Source: Centropus unirufus (lineage: Eukaryota > Chordata > Aves > Cuculiformes > Centropidae). Taken from it: a stretch of DNA of 64,000 bases. Shown piece after piece: positions 37,001 to 49,900 of this stretch. The stretch is from the NCBI GenBank assembly GCA_013397695.1, contig VYZI01000119.1, forward strand, positions 2,174,798 to 2,238,797, given 5' to 3'. Under the pieces are notes generated by a model. The model was given only the letters and a program-made list of their open reading frames with translations, was not told where the DNA came from and searched no databases. Position 1 is the stretch's first letter. Each line of letters starts with the position of its first letter. The position numbers were made by a program, and so were the translations under genes.

Positions 37001-39714
37001 CTTGGACCTGTCCATGTAATGTGATTTGTAACTCAGCACAGAATAGGTTTCCTTGGCTTCATGTAATGGCTCAGATTTTTATTTGTCTGCTGTTGTAGAT
37101 CACAAGCGTTTTCAGTTCTGCGTACACAGGCAAACGCTGCTTAAAATAACCCACATCTTGCAATTCTTCCCTCAGGAGTTTATCTGTGAGCATTTTCAGT
37201 GTAGCAATTAATGAGACCAAGCTTCCCCCTCCCACTTGACTGATTAAAATTTTTAAAGGAATACTAGACAAATTCAGATTGTCTGGTAGGTACTAGGCAT
37301 GCTCTTCTCTGAATTAGCTGGCTTTTGCTTATCTTGATAAAAGAGGGCGAGGAAAGCTCAACAAATCAGAAGTCTGATACTGCCTACATCAGGAAAGGTC
37401 TCCCCTAGTGAAGGAGAAAAGCATTAATACATGGCAGATAAGTGCCAGGTTGGACCAAGTACTATGCAAGAAGCAGTGAAAGAGGGAGCAAAGTGATTAT
37501 ACCACGTAAGTTAAAGAAGCTTCTATTGTAATGAGATTTTTTTAAAAAATTAATAATTATATCTGACAAAATGTTAATAGTCTATAGCTCAAGAGAGAAA
37601 TGAGAAGTTGCAGTGTAAGAATTTAAGGTTTTTTTGCATGAATTCTGTTAACCTCACCATTCCTGTGTGATAAGCATGCCTAATGTTCAGGAATGGGATG
37701 TTACAGCAGGCATCAGGTGCTGTCCTGGTGCAGTTGGTCATATGTGAATCACGCAGATTCTTCATGGCGAAGTCCATGGTCTCTCTTCATCTGAGCATCC
37801 TTCTTGATACCAGCTGCAGTCTTAAACACAGGACTAATCTATATATTCCTAGGAGGGGTATAAAATTTATGAGACTGAGTGAACTGCATCCAAATGGACC
37901 ACTTTGAGGCTAACAGTTAATAAAAACATTTCCTCTACAATGATTTAAGAATCCTAATTTTCATATATATGGACCTGAAATAAATGGGTAGATGCGTGAT
38001 ACGCTCAGCACATGTCAGCAGTTATGTTTGGAAAGGCAGGAATGAAGAGCAAGAAACAGTGATTTTCATTACAAGTATGGCTCCTGGAAATACACCTTCA
38101 TGTACTGACTTAAAACTACCTTTAAATGTGTGTACCTCATCCTTTACAACCTTATGCCTCTCGAAACCCCCTATGAACCACTGTCCCTTTGTGGAGCTGT
38201 GAAATACGGCTTGGACAGGAGATCCCTGCGGAAGAGGACGCATGAGATGACGGTGACATCCAGGGCTCACTGCACAGCTCTAGGGTTTTCTCTTTTCCCT
38301 GCAGAGATATCGCATTCCTGGTGGGTCCTGGGTCTGCAGGACAGGTGGAAGTGGCAAGAGAGCCACCGACAACTGGAGTTTTGAGGCCACAGAGTTGAAT
38401 GTGAAAGTATGAATGGTCCTACCAGCTTTGGGAGCTTAAGATGGGAACCTCTACTCCGTTCCTGTAGCCAAAGGGGTACTGAGCCTTTGCTGTCTGCTGG
38501 CCAGCTGAGCCTCCCTGCAGGACTGCAGGCTGCTTTAGCTGGGCACGCGGGCTTTCCACACAGCCCACCCACCAAAATGTGTGGGAGGAGGAAAGCTGAA
38601 AGGAGAAAAAAGGATGAGAAGAAAAGGTCAGGAGAGGTTCATTGAGAGGAGGTCGAGGGCAGGCAATGGAGTAAGATGGACATGAGCAAGCAGCCAGAGT
38701 GACCCAGGGCAGCTCCCATCCTTCCAGGTCAGGAGAGGCTACTCTGATTAATGATTTCACCAGCCTACGGGAGAGATGCTAAAGAAGGTTCTCCTTAATC
38801 CACAAGCAAGGCACAAATAGTTTCTGATGGAAAACAATATTAAAATTGTTGATTTTTATAGAAAAAAATCCATTAATCCATTAATCAAACAACTGGAACG
38901 CTCAGGAACTGAGCAGTGTGGGACACCAAACAGGTTGCAGGAGCTGTCTGTTCACCCTAGGTCTGGTAGTAGGGTGGGCAGACTACAGTCTGAATATCTG
39001 GCTTTATTATTTGCTGGCCCTTTATGTTGGAATTGGAATACAATTAAAATAGCACTTGAGAGAGCCATACATTTTAATTAACGGCCTGCGCTGCTGAGAA
39101 GTTGAAAAACAAAGAGAGCATTGCCCACTTGCAATAAGTAAATCAAGACAGATTCATTCCTGGGCATCCATATATCAATATGACGACATAATCTAGTAAA
39201 GAGAGAAACTCATCTCTGCTGCAATATCACTCGCTTTGCTTCAGAAGTTTAGCCCAAAGGGTGCATATGATAAGTTGAATGCCAGTAGAACAGCTTCAGC
39301 TTTTAAGAATGGGACAAAGTACATCTAAGGGGATGCCGCTCTCCCACAGGGCTTCAAAACCAAAAGGAGCCCCTATGAGACTCAATCCACTGAACTTCCC
39401 TCTGAGCTGCCTCTCCTTCAGTTTTCCAGCCACCAACTCATTGGATCAGACACAGCAATCACAGAGAGGGGGTGACAGCTACGAGTGGTATGAGCCTAGG
39501 GTTTGGGGTCTGAGATTTGCACCAGCTGAAAAAGCTTGTCAGAGCCTGGGCCAGCACATGTTCTCCCCAACAAGCATGGAAACTGCTTGGACGCATCCTG
39601 GCCAATCCCTGCTACTCCCAGTGCCACTGCTCCTGCAGACAGCTTGGACACAGCATCCTGCTTTGGGGGGCATCTGGATTACACAATATACTTTTATATG
39701 TGTGTTTTTGAGTG

Positions 39715-39733
39715 TAATATATATNTATATATG
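39715..39733. repeat. Short TA microsatellite with one ambiguous base
   Basis: A run of alternating T and A interrupted by a single n at 39725. The ambiguity suggests a polymorphic or poorly read repeat. Confidence 0.8.
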
Positions 39734-42700
39734 CCAAAGAGTGGTACCAGGCAGGTTTGCTAGCATAGATGCAGACTTTTTCTGTGACGATCCATTTTCC
39801 ATGATGATCATTTAGTACATAGCATCTATCTGGAAACATATTGACACACTGAAAAACAAATAATGCCACTAAATTTTGCCAGGTAGTAAAATGGAAAGTA
39901 GTTCATATCATATAAGTCACCGGGACTTTCAAGAGTATATATGCCCACTCAGACATCACACACCAGTTAAGATAATGGCTAAGGCTGAGTTACTACATAA
40001 AAGAGATTTCTTCAGCTCTTTACAAGTAGAAAACCAAACTGAATGCAAATGAAAAAGGTCAAACTTAGTAAAAGCAGAAACGGAAATAAGAGACTGGAAA
40101 AAAGCAAACCTAACAATAATCTAAAAACATATTTAGAGACCTTAAAATTACAGACCACCAAGGTAACAATTTGCAGAGGATAGCATTTTTTCAAGGTAAA
40201 GTGGTCTTTCCTAGACTACGGAAAATCCAGGAAAAAGTGGCAAAAGAAAGGCATTTACGAAGCAGGATGATGGCTGAAATTTGCTGTTGTCAGTATGAGA
40301 TGAGCCCTAACAGCAATAAGTTGAGCTGTGCTGTTCCCTTATTCAGTTCTCAGTTAAATCTGATAATTTTTGAGATGTGGACAACTTTTGGGGCTATAAT
40401 CCAACAGTAGGCTCTGATCTAGGCACCCTAAACATAGAGAGGACTGGGACAGAGAAGTGAGAAAATGCCACTTAACCAGTCTGGGGCTCTTCAGCATTTC
40501 AAATGCCCAAGCCAGTTTTGGTTACCTCCTCTTAAAAGCACACGAGAGTGAAAGTGATGGGGCTCTGAGAGGGGTCGGCAAACAAGCGAACGTAGGGAAA
40601 AGCCTGCTTTACTTTCATCTCAAGGTGGAGGTAGCTGGAGGCTTTAAGTTCATCCTGAAAGCAGTTCAGCTTTCGACACTTGGTCTATGCCATGGAGAGC
40701 TGCTAATCCCAGAATGACCCAGCACCCACCTTTGCAGAAGTACGCCCTTCCCTGAGCAGTGTCCTGAGGGAGACACCAACCCAGATAAACCAGCTGCCCC
40801 AGCCTGGGACAGCAAGGGATTTGCTTGTGCAGCCTTTGACAAGATTGTGCGCTGGTAGGAACCAACTCAAAGGAGAAACTGCAATGCTCAGGATACAAGG
40901 AAATGTCCAAAAGCTACGAAGAACCCCTAAATATTCCTTATTTTATATCCATTGGTTCAGATGTATGTTTTTTATGGTGAGTAAATTGTGGAAAATCTGC
41001 TCCTCTCCTTAATCATGAAGCTACAAAATCAGGTTTGATTTTTGTACGCATTCTTCCTTTTTGTCCTCTCAGGAATAGCCAGGCAGTAAATCCCCAGTGC
41101 TGGCTGATGGGACCACTGACCCTCCCTGTGGTGACTGCTTCTTCACTTGGCTCCTGACCACGAGCAATCCAGCCCAGCCACCCCACCTAGCACATATGTC
41201 CACAGGGAAGTGTCGGAGGAGCTATGGGCAGACACCCCTCTGCCTGCTCTGCAAGTCTTGACTAGGCCTAGACAAGCTCCTGCATGTCCAGATCAGGGAA
41301 GTCCTTCGCACAAATATGTGCAGAAGAGTTCTGTATGCATTGGCTGGGGGGAAGAATTAGGAGAAAAAAAACGGGGTTTTGGGAGCCTGGCTTCTATTAC
41401 TTCTGCCTTTTCATTAGATAAGGTTGGAAAATGTTTCTCATGTGGAAAACAGTTGTTTGTATATATTGTTTTTTGGTTTTCTTTCTCAGCATTTGATGGC
41501 TCTTTTTTTTGAGCATCTCCAAGGTTTTCTGTCAACTGGCAGTCATAGTTACATCTGTCCTCTTCAAAATACATGATATATCCCTGAGATCAGAAGGTGG
41601 TGTGTGGCTCTTAATCCACACCTGCATATCCAGTGGGGAAGTAGCAAAGCTGAAGAACTTCTTATTCTGGGAAGTCTGCTTGAGCATGTAGTTCTCCTCC
41701 TCACAGCATCTTAGCAGAAACTGGGATATAATATTGTCACTCAGGCTTGTGAAAGAAAGCCCAGACAGACCCCTTACTAGCCCTATTTTATTTTCTCTGG
41801 AGTCAAAATGTGAGAACGGGGTCGATGCACTTGAAAGGTTCTTAGTGGCTGTAGCAAAGAAACCTAAGTAGAGGCCCAGATAATTGCACTGAAGTGAAGG
41901 CAGATAATCTAGATGAAACAAAAAGACTATTTGTAATTATTAAAATAACTCACATCTTGCTTTATAAACCATTATGAACTGCATATTCAGGGTTATACTG
42001 TTTTCTGAACCTTGATTGACTCACACAGTTATGAATGTCTTAATTACCAGACTTTATAGAGAGATAAAACAAACACAATCAATCAGAGTCCCTGTTGTGG
42101 TTTGAGATAAAGTTGAATCAATTTTCTGACTTTAGCTAAGTCTCATCTAAGTAACTTCATTTTCTGAAAGTTAACTGCATGTTTTTCAGAGAGAGTTTCT
42201 GTCTGGAAGTGATAACACTGGGCATTGCTATGCAGAAAGGCCAAGGATTATATTTACTCCTGTAGTAACCAAGTCCATCCTCAAGCTGGTGGATACCGTA
42301 AGTCAAAGAGATGAAAAAGGTTGCACCTGCAGGGCAGAGGTGGACAGTACATGTGACCCCAAATTGACCAACAAAGGATTCCACCGAATTCACATTATAC
42401 TCAGTACAAAACTGAGAGATACTGAGGGTCTTTCTCTTCTTCAATGCCCCATGTCCAGTGAGGACCTCACCTGTCTGTTTGCTCCTGACCCCAGATCCAT
42501 GTGTTTCTGAATACAGTTCCTGAGTTCAGCTCCCTTCTAGCCTCAGACCCTTTCCTTTGTGTCTGCTCTGCAGCATTTGGGGTGATTTATAGTCATTGAG
42601 GGGTGGGACTTCATATATTTGTATGTATTTCATTACTCTATTATTTCAGTAAATCTGTGGTTTTGGATTCCAACGTACAGGTCTTTTCCTCTCTGACCAG

Positions 42701-44954
42701 CTGGGAAAACTATGGCCGCATGTAACTCACACTATGAAAACATAAGCAGCGCCTTCAGCTTTTAAAGTTACTTGTTTAATTTTTATGAATGCAACCATTA
42801 CACATTCTGTGTTCAACGAAAGTTTCTGAGCTAGCATAGGATTTTGGGAGCAACGGAAAAAGAAGGTCCATATTCAGCAGCATTCTCTCAGTGAGGACAA
42901 ACACAAGGAACTTTCACTTTAGTGACCACTAAAGGAGTGTCAGAGGTTAAAGTGACACCCTATAGAACTGACTCACTGCTCAGGCAGAGGGTCCTTCTGC
43001 AGGACCCCCACGACACTGGTAACACCTGAGGTTTCCCCAAGGGGCAGCTCAGGAGCTGAACATGTTAACTGAGAAAAAACACAGTAGATCTTTAAAAATC
43101 GTATCAGTGGGCAGCATTGCACTGTGTTACAGAAAGAAAACCCAGCACACAGCTGGGTAATCCAGTGATATTTTGAAGAAATCATGCCCCCTGCTGATTT
43201 AATTAGAATTTTTTTAGCTGCAGCTCCAAACCTGGTGAGAACATTCAAACATACTGATTAGCGTTCAAGGTCAATAACTCGGGTGTCCTGCTGGATAGTA
43301 AAAATCTTCTCTTTCTATCCTGAAATAAGATGCTTATTATTGAGTTTTAGGAAGCAGAAGGCAAAAGATGAATGATATATCCTTGCAGGGCCAGCCTTTC
43401 TGAGACCATGCCTAGCAGTTTACATGCCCTTTGCGGCATTTTAATGGAGAAATAAAATCCTGGAACAATAATGCAGATATTTGGGACCAGAGGATTAACC
43501 AGGTTTATAAAGCCTCTGTGGATATTCCTGACTTCCCTGCATGGAGAAATTGTCTCATTTTATAGGCCACCTAAAAAAGATGCCCATTTGAAATGATCAT
43601 GAGTGATTAGCATTGGGAAAATAGACCACCATGGAATGGCACTTGTTTTATGATACATTTTTTATACTCCACTATCTCAGATCAACGCTCCCAATGGCCA
43701 GCAGTATTAAAAAAAACACATTTGGTTGGGTTTTTGGGGTTTTTTGTTGTTTGTTTTTTTTTTTTTCAGAAAACCCCATCTGTGTCAACCTGGCTAGCAC
43801 GAAGATCACCCTCAAAGCTTCTCTTGTTGCAAGTCAGAGAGCGAACGCAGAAAAGAGAAGAAGATAACCCAGTCTGTAGGGTGTTGTGATGGGGGTGCAC
43901 ACGGGGCTCCCGGCCAGCCCTGTCCTCCCATCCCATGCCAGACACAGGCTCGCGCGCCCCTCTCCACTCCTCAGGCCAAGGCCACCAACCACCAATTCCC
44001 CCTTGCCCCGTTTCCATCTGGCAGCTTGGAATCCCTGGAGCTGTGGTACACTGGAGCCCGGCTGGATTTAAGCCAGCCCAACGTTTCTTACCCCTAAAAT
44101 CCTTCTCAGGATGCTTTCTGGTCCTCTTTTCTGCTCTGCTCTTGTACGTGCGACTCTCCAAGACATTTTCTTTTGGCTTTCCTCTCCAGCCTCTGGACTG
44201 AAAACTTACCTTCACTGGAAGGTCACTGAGTACCCTCTAGTGGATATTTTTTGAAAACATAGCTCTGCTCTTCATTGGTCTCGGGAGACTTGGCAGGAGC
44301 TCCCTGGAAAGCCTTGTGTTTATAGCTGAGATACAGAGGGGATGGATTTCAGGAAGTATCGCACATGCTAAGAGTTGCAAACTCTTACAAGGGCTCCTTC
44401 TCTTTAGCTAAATCAAACATGAAGGGCAAACAAGATGAAAAATCAATACTTCAGAGAGAAACTGCTTGAGTTTTTTTCAACTAGTAGACATGTAGAAGGG
44501 CAAAAATACCTGTAAGGGAAAATCAATCTGCCCATAGCGTTCAGATTCATATTCAGAATAGGACAAGCTGGAAATTACGGCAGGGTGCTCCTGGGAGAAG
44601 CAAGTATATAGCTCCATGATTGGCTGCCTTACCATTTATTTATTAGCTATATTAATCATCCCATTTTTAAAATTAGGTAATATGTTTGCTCTTTGCTTCC
44701 TGTGAACTGTATGGAGCAGATTAGATTTCACCATCAGCCAAACTCTGACCCAGGTGCTCACTTGCTCCTCCTCACCCCTCAGAAAATGGGATGAAAAAGG
44801 TCTTGTGTCAAGATAAGGACGGGGAACTCACTTGCCAGTTACCATCACAGGCAATCCAAACCTGACTGAGGGAAAAAAAAAATAATTTGTAGCCCATTAA
44901 AATAGAAGACAAACATTGAAATGATGTCTTTCTTCCCCGCCTTTTCCCTGGCTC

Positions 44955-45300
44955 AGCTTTGTTCCCAGCTCCTCTATCTCCTCCTCCCCCTAGTCTGCAG
45001 AGAAGGATGAGGGAAATGGGATCAGTCCATAACAGCTTGTCCCTGCTACTCCTACCTCCTTATGTCTTTTCCCTGCTGCAGCATGGGGTCCCCCATGGGC
45101 TCCAGCCCTTCAGGATGAACCTGCTTCAGCATGGGTCCTCAACAGCGTGATGGGTATCTGCTCCGGCTCCTAGATCACCTCCTCCCCTGCCCCCTTGCTT
45201 CTCCTCCTCCAACCTTGGTGTCCCCTCTGCTGTTTCCCACCTTTTCCCTTCTCTGCCCATTCAGCATTTCCTACCCTTTCTGACCCAACTTACTGAAGGC
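44955..45300 (-). mobile_element. Avian endogenous retrovirus LTR fragment
   Basis: The + strand shows CATAACAGCTTGTCCCTGCT, then CTGCTGCAGCATGGGGTCC and ATCTGCTCCGGCTCC. These are the reverse complement of the GCTGGAGCAG-type internal repeats of a common avian LTR family, the same kind seen in the next LTR in the opposite direction. Ends are approximate and no coding part was seen. Confidence 0.6.
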
Positions 45301-46192
45301 ATTTTCTCTGATGTGTTGTGTAGTACTGGACACAAAGACTCACAGGACCCCAAATATCTGCCTACAGGGAGGGCAGAGACACAGTCTCCATGTAGAAAAC
45401 CCTCCATACCTTTCTCCTCTGTTCCTCCAATCCCTCTGCCAGCGGTCTCATTGGTTTGCCTTGGGCTGATGTCAGACTAAATGTTGTACAATTACCAGGC
45501 TCATCTTTATGCCTTAATAACAGTGGCTTAGTGCTAATAACTCTGTAAGGCTTCAGGAATTTCCCTGGTAGACCAGGATGTATTCAGAATGAAGATGAGT
45601 GGGCCAATTATCTCCTAGGCAGATCTTCCAAGCCTCCTGAGTATGCAGCGAGGCTTAAACCTATTTATGTCTGAACCAGGTTTTCAATGTCCCCACTTAT
45701 AATTTAGCAGCTAAAAAATATGACTTCTCTCGCTTGGCTTGAATATGCAATCCTGCTTCTTTCTAAATGCATAAAAGACGTATTTATCTCCTTACCTTTT
45801 CTCCCCCACCTCCTTCACAGGGACTTGCTGTGGCTGCTGCCTGTTGTTTTCCAGAGACACACATCAGGCTTTGCTCTTTATTTGTCTCATTTCTTTCCAG
45901 GATCACAGGCTGCGTGTTGGTTTGCCGCATATTTCACAAAACTACAGTACCTCTGCCAGCTCGAAAGGCTTCTGGACCCCTCCTAGCTCTATGTTGGCTT
46001 CTCACCCCTTTTTTTAATGTGTTCTTTCCTTGTGGAACTTTTGGCCATGGCTCCTGAAACTGAACCTCATGAGCTGCTCTTAGGCCAGATGCTGGTCACT
46101 GCTGAAGTTTCATTTTCTGAACAACCCTGATGGGTGGATTTTGCTTTTGATGGGAACCACCATTATTTCCGGCAAGTAGGTGGCTGTCCATT
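45301..46192. other. Spacer between two opposed LTRs, no gene seen
   Basis: About 0.9 kb separates two related LTR remnants of opposite orientation. No retroviral coding motif was recognised in it, so the two LTRs probably come from separate insertions. Confidence 0.4.
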
Positions 46193-46976
46193 TGTCGTGA
46201 TTTAGCAGCAAACCAGGCTCTCTCTATATACACCTAAGTAAGAGATGGGCCAAATTAACCCCAAACCCTTTCTCTAACTCCCTGCTTTGGATCCTCTATA
46301 GTTCAACCTTTCCACTAACAGCTGAATCAACTTCAGCCTCTGTCCATCCCTGGGTTGGTTGATTCTGAAGCAGCTGTGACCCCACAGAGAGGAGCCCACA
46401 CTGGAGCAGGTTCCTGGCAAGACCTGTGGCCCTGTGGGGGTCCCATGCTGGAGAAATCTTCCTGAAGAGCAGTAACCAAATGGAAAAGACCCATATTGGA
46501 GCAGTTCATGATCTGTAGCCCATGGAGACTTGCTCTGGAGAAGTGCATGGAGGACTGTGTCCCATGGGTGGGATGCCATGCTGGAGCAGGGGAAGGGTCT
46601 GAACGGGAAGGAGCAACAGAGACTCTGTGCAATGAACTAACTGCAACCCCATTCCCCAACCCCCTGTACTGCTTGGTGGGAGGGGGAGGTAGAGAAATTG
46701 GGAGTGAAATTGAGACCAGGAAGAAGGTGGGCTAGAGAGAAGTTTTTAGAGGTGTTCTTATTGCTCATTATCCTACTCATTGTTAATTAGCAATAAGCTA
46801 AATGAATTTCCTCGAGTTGGGTCTGTTTTGCCTGTGCCAGTAATTGCTGAGCGATGTCCTTATCTTCACCCCCAAGCATTTTATTGCATTTTCTCTCCCC
46901 CTTCCAGCTGAGGAGGGGGAGTGGTAGAGTGGCTCAGTGGGCACCTGCCGTCTAGCCAAGGTCAGCCCACGGCACA
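46193..46976 (+). mobile_element. Avian endogenous retrovirus solo LTR
   Basis: It starts near TGTCGTGATTTAGC. It has imperfect internal repeats built on CACACTGGAGCAGG and CATGCTGGAGCAGG (46390-46590), a GGGTCTGTTTTGCC block at 46819, CCAGCTGAGGAGGGGGAGTG at 46905, and ends in GTCAGCCCACGGCACA. These are landmarks of a family common in birds. No primer-binding site follows the 3' end, so it is a solo LTR. The end resembles that of the LTR at 1389-1945, suggesting related families. Confidence 0.78.
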
Positions 46977-49900
46977 GGGAGGCAGGAGTTCAAGCACCAA
47001 AGAGACTGCCTGCTCTACAGAGCAGACAACTGTTCATTTCTACAGGATTTCAAGGACAAGTGACAAACATGTAGAGCAAAAAATAAATCAGCTTAGCCAG
47101 TGCTCCAGAGGGCATGAGCTGCCACCCATGGTCATTTCAACGTGACACCCCTTCGCCTTTGCAGAAAGCTGCTTGAGTGACTCTTGTTCCCATCTGCTGA
47201 CGTTCCAGGCTCCTTAAAACTGTGATGCTCACTCTTTGCCTTGGATCCAAAGTTTTCAAAAGGTTTTTAAAAGAGGTGTTCGCGCAACGTTATTTTGAAA
47301 GACAGGCGTTCCCAGCCTGCACGCGGAGAGGCAGGGCCAGCAGCGGGAGGGCACCCTCCTCCCCTGCCTTACTCACCTTGCTTACACTAGGTTTCCCCAT
47401 GACTGCTCCCCACAAAGGGATGGAGCCAGGTCCTCCCTCCCCACAGGCAAAAGCTGAGCCACTGAGGACTCTCCGACTTTCCCCAGCAAGGGGTTCCTTT
47501 GCCCCTTTTCCAATTAGCCTACAAAGTTATGATGCAGACCTGAGGAGAAAGGTAGGCTGAGTGGGCACCTCCTCCCTCTGCTTTATATCCAGGTTGAGGA
47601 AGAAAGCATCTTGCTTCCAAACCCTCCCTCCTCTTTTACACACTGGAACGCCCTGTGCCAGCCTGGCCAGTCATCATTTCAAAGTATCTTGAAAATCTTT
47701 CTTAAAGGATGTTACAATTTTTTAAAAGGAGCATGTATGGAAAAAGACTACTTTTTAAGAGTTCCTCCACATCTCTCTAGCCCTGCAAGGGGAGCTGTAG
47801 GGTGCTGGCTTGGTGAGTGGGTCTGCACTGCCGTGCTTTCCCAGTGGATCTAGTGATCCTTTTCTCTCCCTTTCCAGATGGGACAATTTTCCTGTTTACA
47901 CCTCCATTGCATAACACTCCCATCGCCCCAGCCCCCCTCCCCCTCCCCAAAGAAAAAACCTGCCCTGCATTTTTTTGCCTAACAGCATGTAATTAATCAG
48001 CTCAGATTTGTAATAAAATATGACGCCCATTTAATAGACTGAGTCACTGGTACAGCCAAGCAAAACTGGCTGGTGGGAAGGATGGCACGGGAGATAACGC
48101 GGGGCTGTCAGCAGGAGAGGGGCAGGCCTGCCTTGCACAGCCAGGGCAACTCAGAGGCAGCCTTGGCCAGCACCAAGACCAAACTTGCTTGTGTTTCCTG
48201 GTCGCTTGGTGATGTTTTGGCACGTTTTCCTGCCTTAACCAGCACTTCTGCATCAGGAGCCAGATTGGTCAATCCTTTCCGTAAGCAATGGGCATGAGGA
48301 GAGGGTTTGGCTGGGAATGAGGAAGCAAACAAAATGGGCAGAGCAGAGAGGGACCACCACCCCCCCAGGGTCTGCTGCACCCTGAATGAGTGGAAGGAGT
48401 CAGATCCCATGGAAAGGATGAGCCTTTCAAACAGATGCTGGTGTTTGAAACACTGGACCTATTTCTATGTGTAGTATTTTTGTGTTGCCAGCTGTGGTAC
48501 AGTCAGGGGGGTGATAAAATACTTATCAAAATGCTACAGTAAAACCAGCTGACCCCCAGCACATAATGGGCTCTGGAGTTTCCATACAAAGCAGTTCCGT
48601 GGCATTATAAAAATCTTCCTTTTGTGGCTCAGAGGCAGCCAAAGCTAACGAAGAGTCCTCCTTGTGCAGGTGACAAAGGCTTCAGGGGCTGCACACAAAC
48701 AGCTAAAATGATGCACCAGGCTCTGCCCATCAGGAACCCCAGGAGGATGGAGGGAGTTTGTGCAATCTACTTTGCAAGAGTTGTAGGAACAGCAGCAACG
48801 GATTAGTTGCACTTTAACATTCGAAATACAGAAAATGGCCTGCATAGACTCAACATAAAAAATGATGCACACACCTTGGAAACAGAAGGATTGACAAAGC
48901 ACAAAGTGCAGCACCACAATTTCAACAGCATGGGTGTGCGGGTGTGCATATCTAGACACAGATAGCAAAAATAAACTCCTCTCATTTTATGGTTAACACA
49001 ACTGCAGTTGTGTCAGAAGCTTTTTAAGAAAATCCTTTTAGCTCTGTTTCACGCAATTACAAATATTACCACATGACCACTTTACACCTGTCTGTTAGAA
49101 AAGGCTTATCTAGAAAACTTTAATGATGTCAGCTAATTACATTCCAAATTAAAAAGATTTTATTATTAATGAACAAGATAATGGGACCTGGCATTTGATT
49201 TCGCTATTCAGCAAAGTTGCTATTTAATGCTGCTCAAGCTAATTTGGTCTCAGCCTAGACCAGAAACTGCGAACGTTCTAATGGTACAAATTGCGCATCG
49301 CAGGACAAACTGCACGGAAAGATTCGGGCTGCTCTGTGCATAAGCAACAGGGCAAAAGCTCTGCCAGTCCTCGGTGTCTCTGCATGTCACCGTTCCCAGG
49401 GAGGCAGCGGTAGCCAGGGGACCTCATTTCCAGCCCCTCAGCACAACGAGTCCTGCATGGAGTTTGCAGACGCAGAAGCTCCGTGTCAGCTGCCTCAGGA
49501 GCAGCATCAAAGGAGGGAACTGGCTCTGCCCAAGTTCTTGCAAGTCTTATTTCTGGTTGTCTACCAACTATTCCAGCCACTTTGTGCATGTGTCACTTTT
49601 TTTTTTTTTCTAAAATCTTTTCCCAATAAGCTAGCAGTAATACAAATTACCTACCCTGCTTTTTATTGTTGAATAAATAATCTCCTTACTTTCCAGCACT
49701 GCCAGGACGGATAACACTGTTTTTAAGGCATAACGTTACACTGCAGAAAAGGTGTCTGGCTCAAAACCTGTTCAATCCTCTCTCATCCTTGCCTGTAGTC
49801 ACTGGGAAACATAAAAACCTCCTGCAGTTAAACAGCAAGGTTTAAACTCCAGGCAATCTATAGGTCTTCTCTTTTGGTTTGGTTTTTTTTTCTGTTAAGG

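Larger units (their letters stand above)
33706..44949. other. Intergenic DNA, no gene seen
   Basis: No supported gene. It includes small imperfect direct repeats of CATCTTCATTAAAA (about 34925-34980), an AT-rich candidate regulatory stretch (36740-37000), one ambiguous base in a TA run (39725), and a very long T tract ending in CAG at about 43740-43769 followed by a GC-rich segment (43880-44100). The long frames here have no recognisable domain. Confidence 0.4.

Noticed and set aside
39279..39815. 178-codon + strand frame
   Set aside because: It crosses an ambiguous base and a TA microsatellite and overlaps equally long frames in other phases.
43766..44215. 149-codon - strand frame
   Set aside because: Arg/Gly/Trp-rich translation typical of GC-rich non-coding DNA; no family similarity recognised.
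47222..47560. 112-codon + strand frame
   Set aside because: Lies in a local GC-rich patch, Pro/Arg/Ser-rich, no domain; the GT after it is not enough support for an exon.
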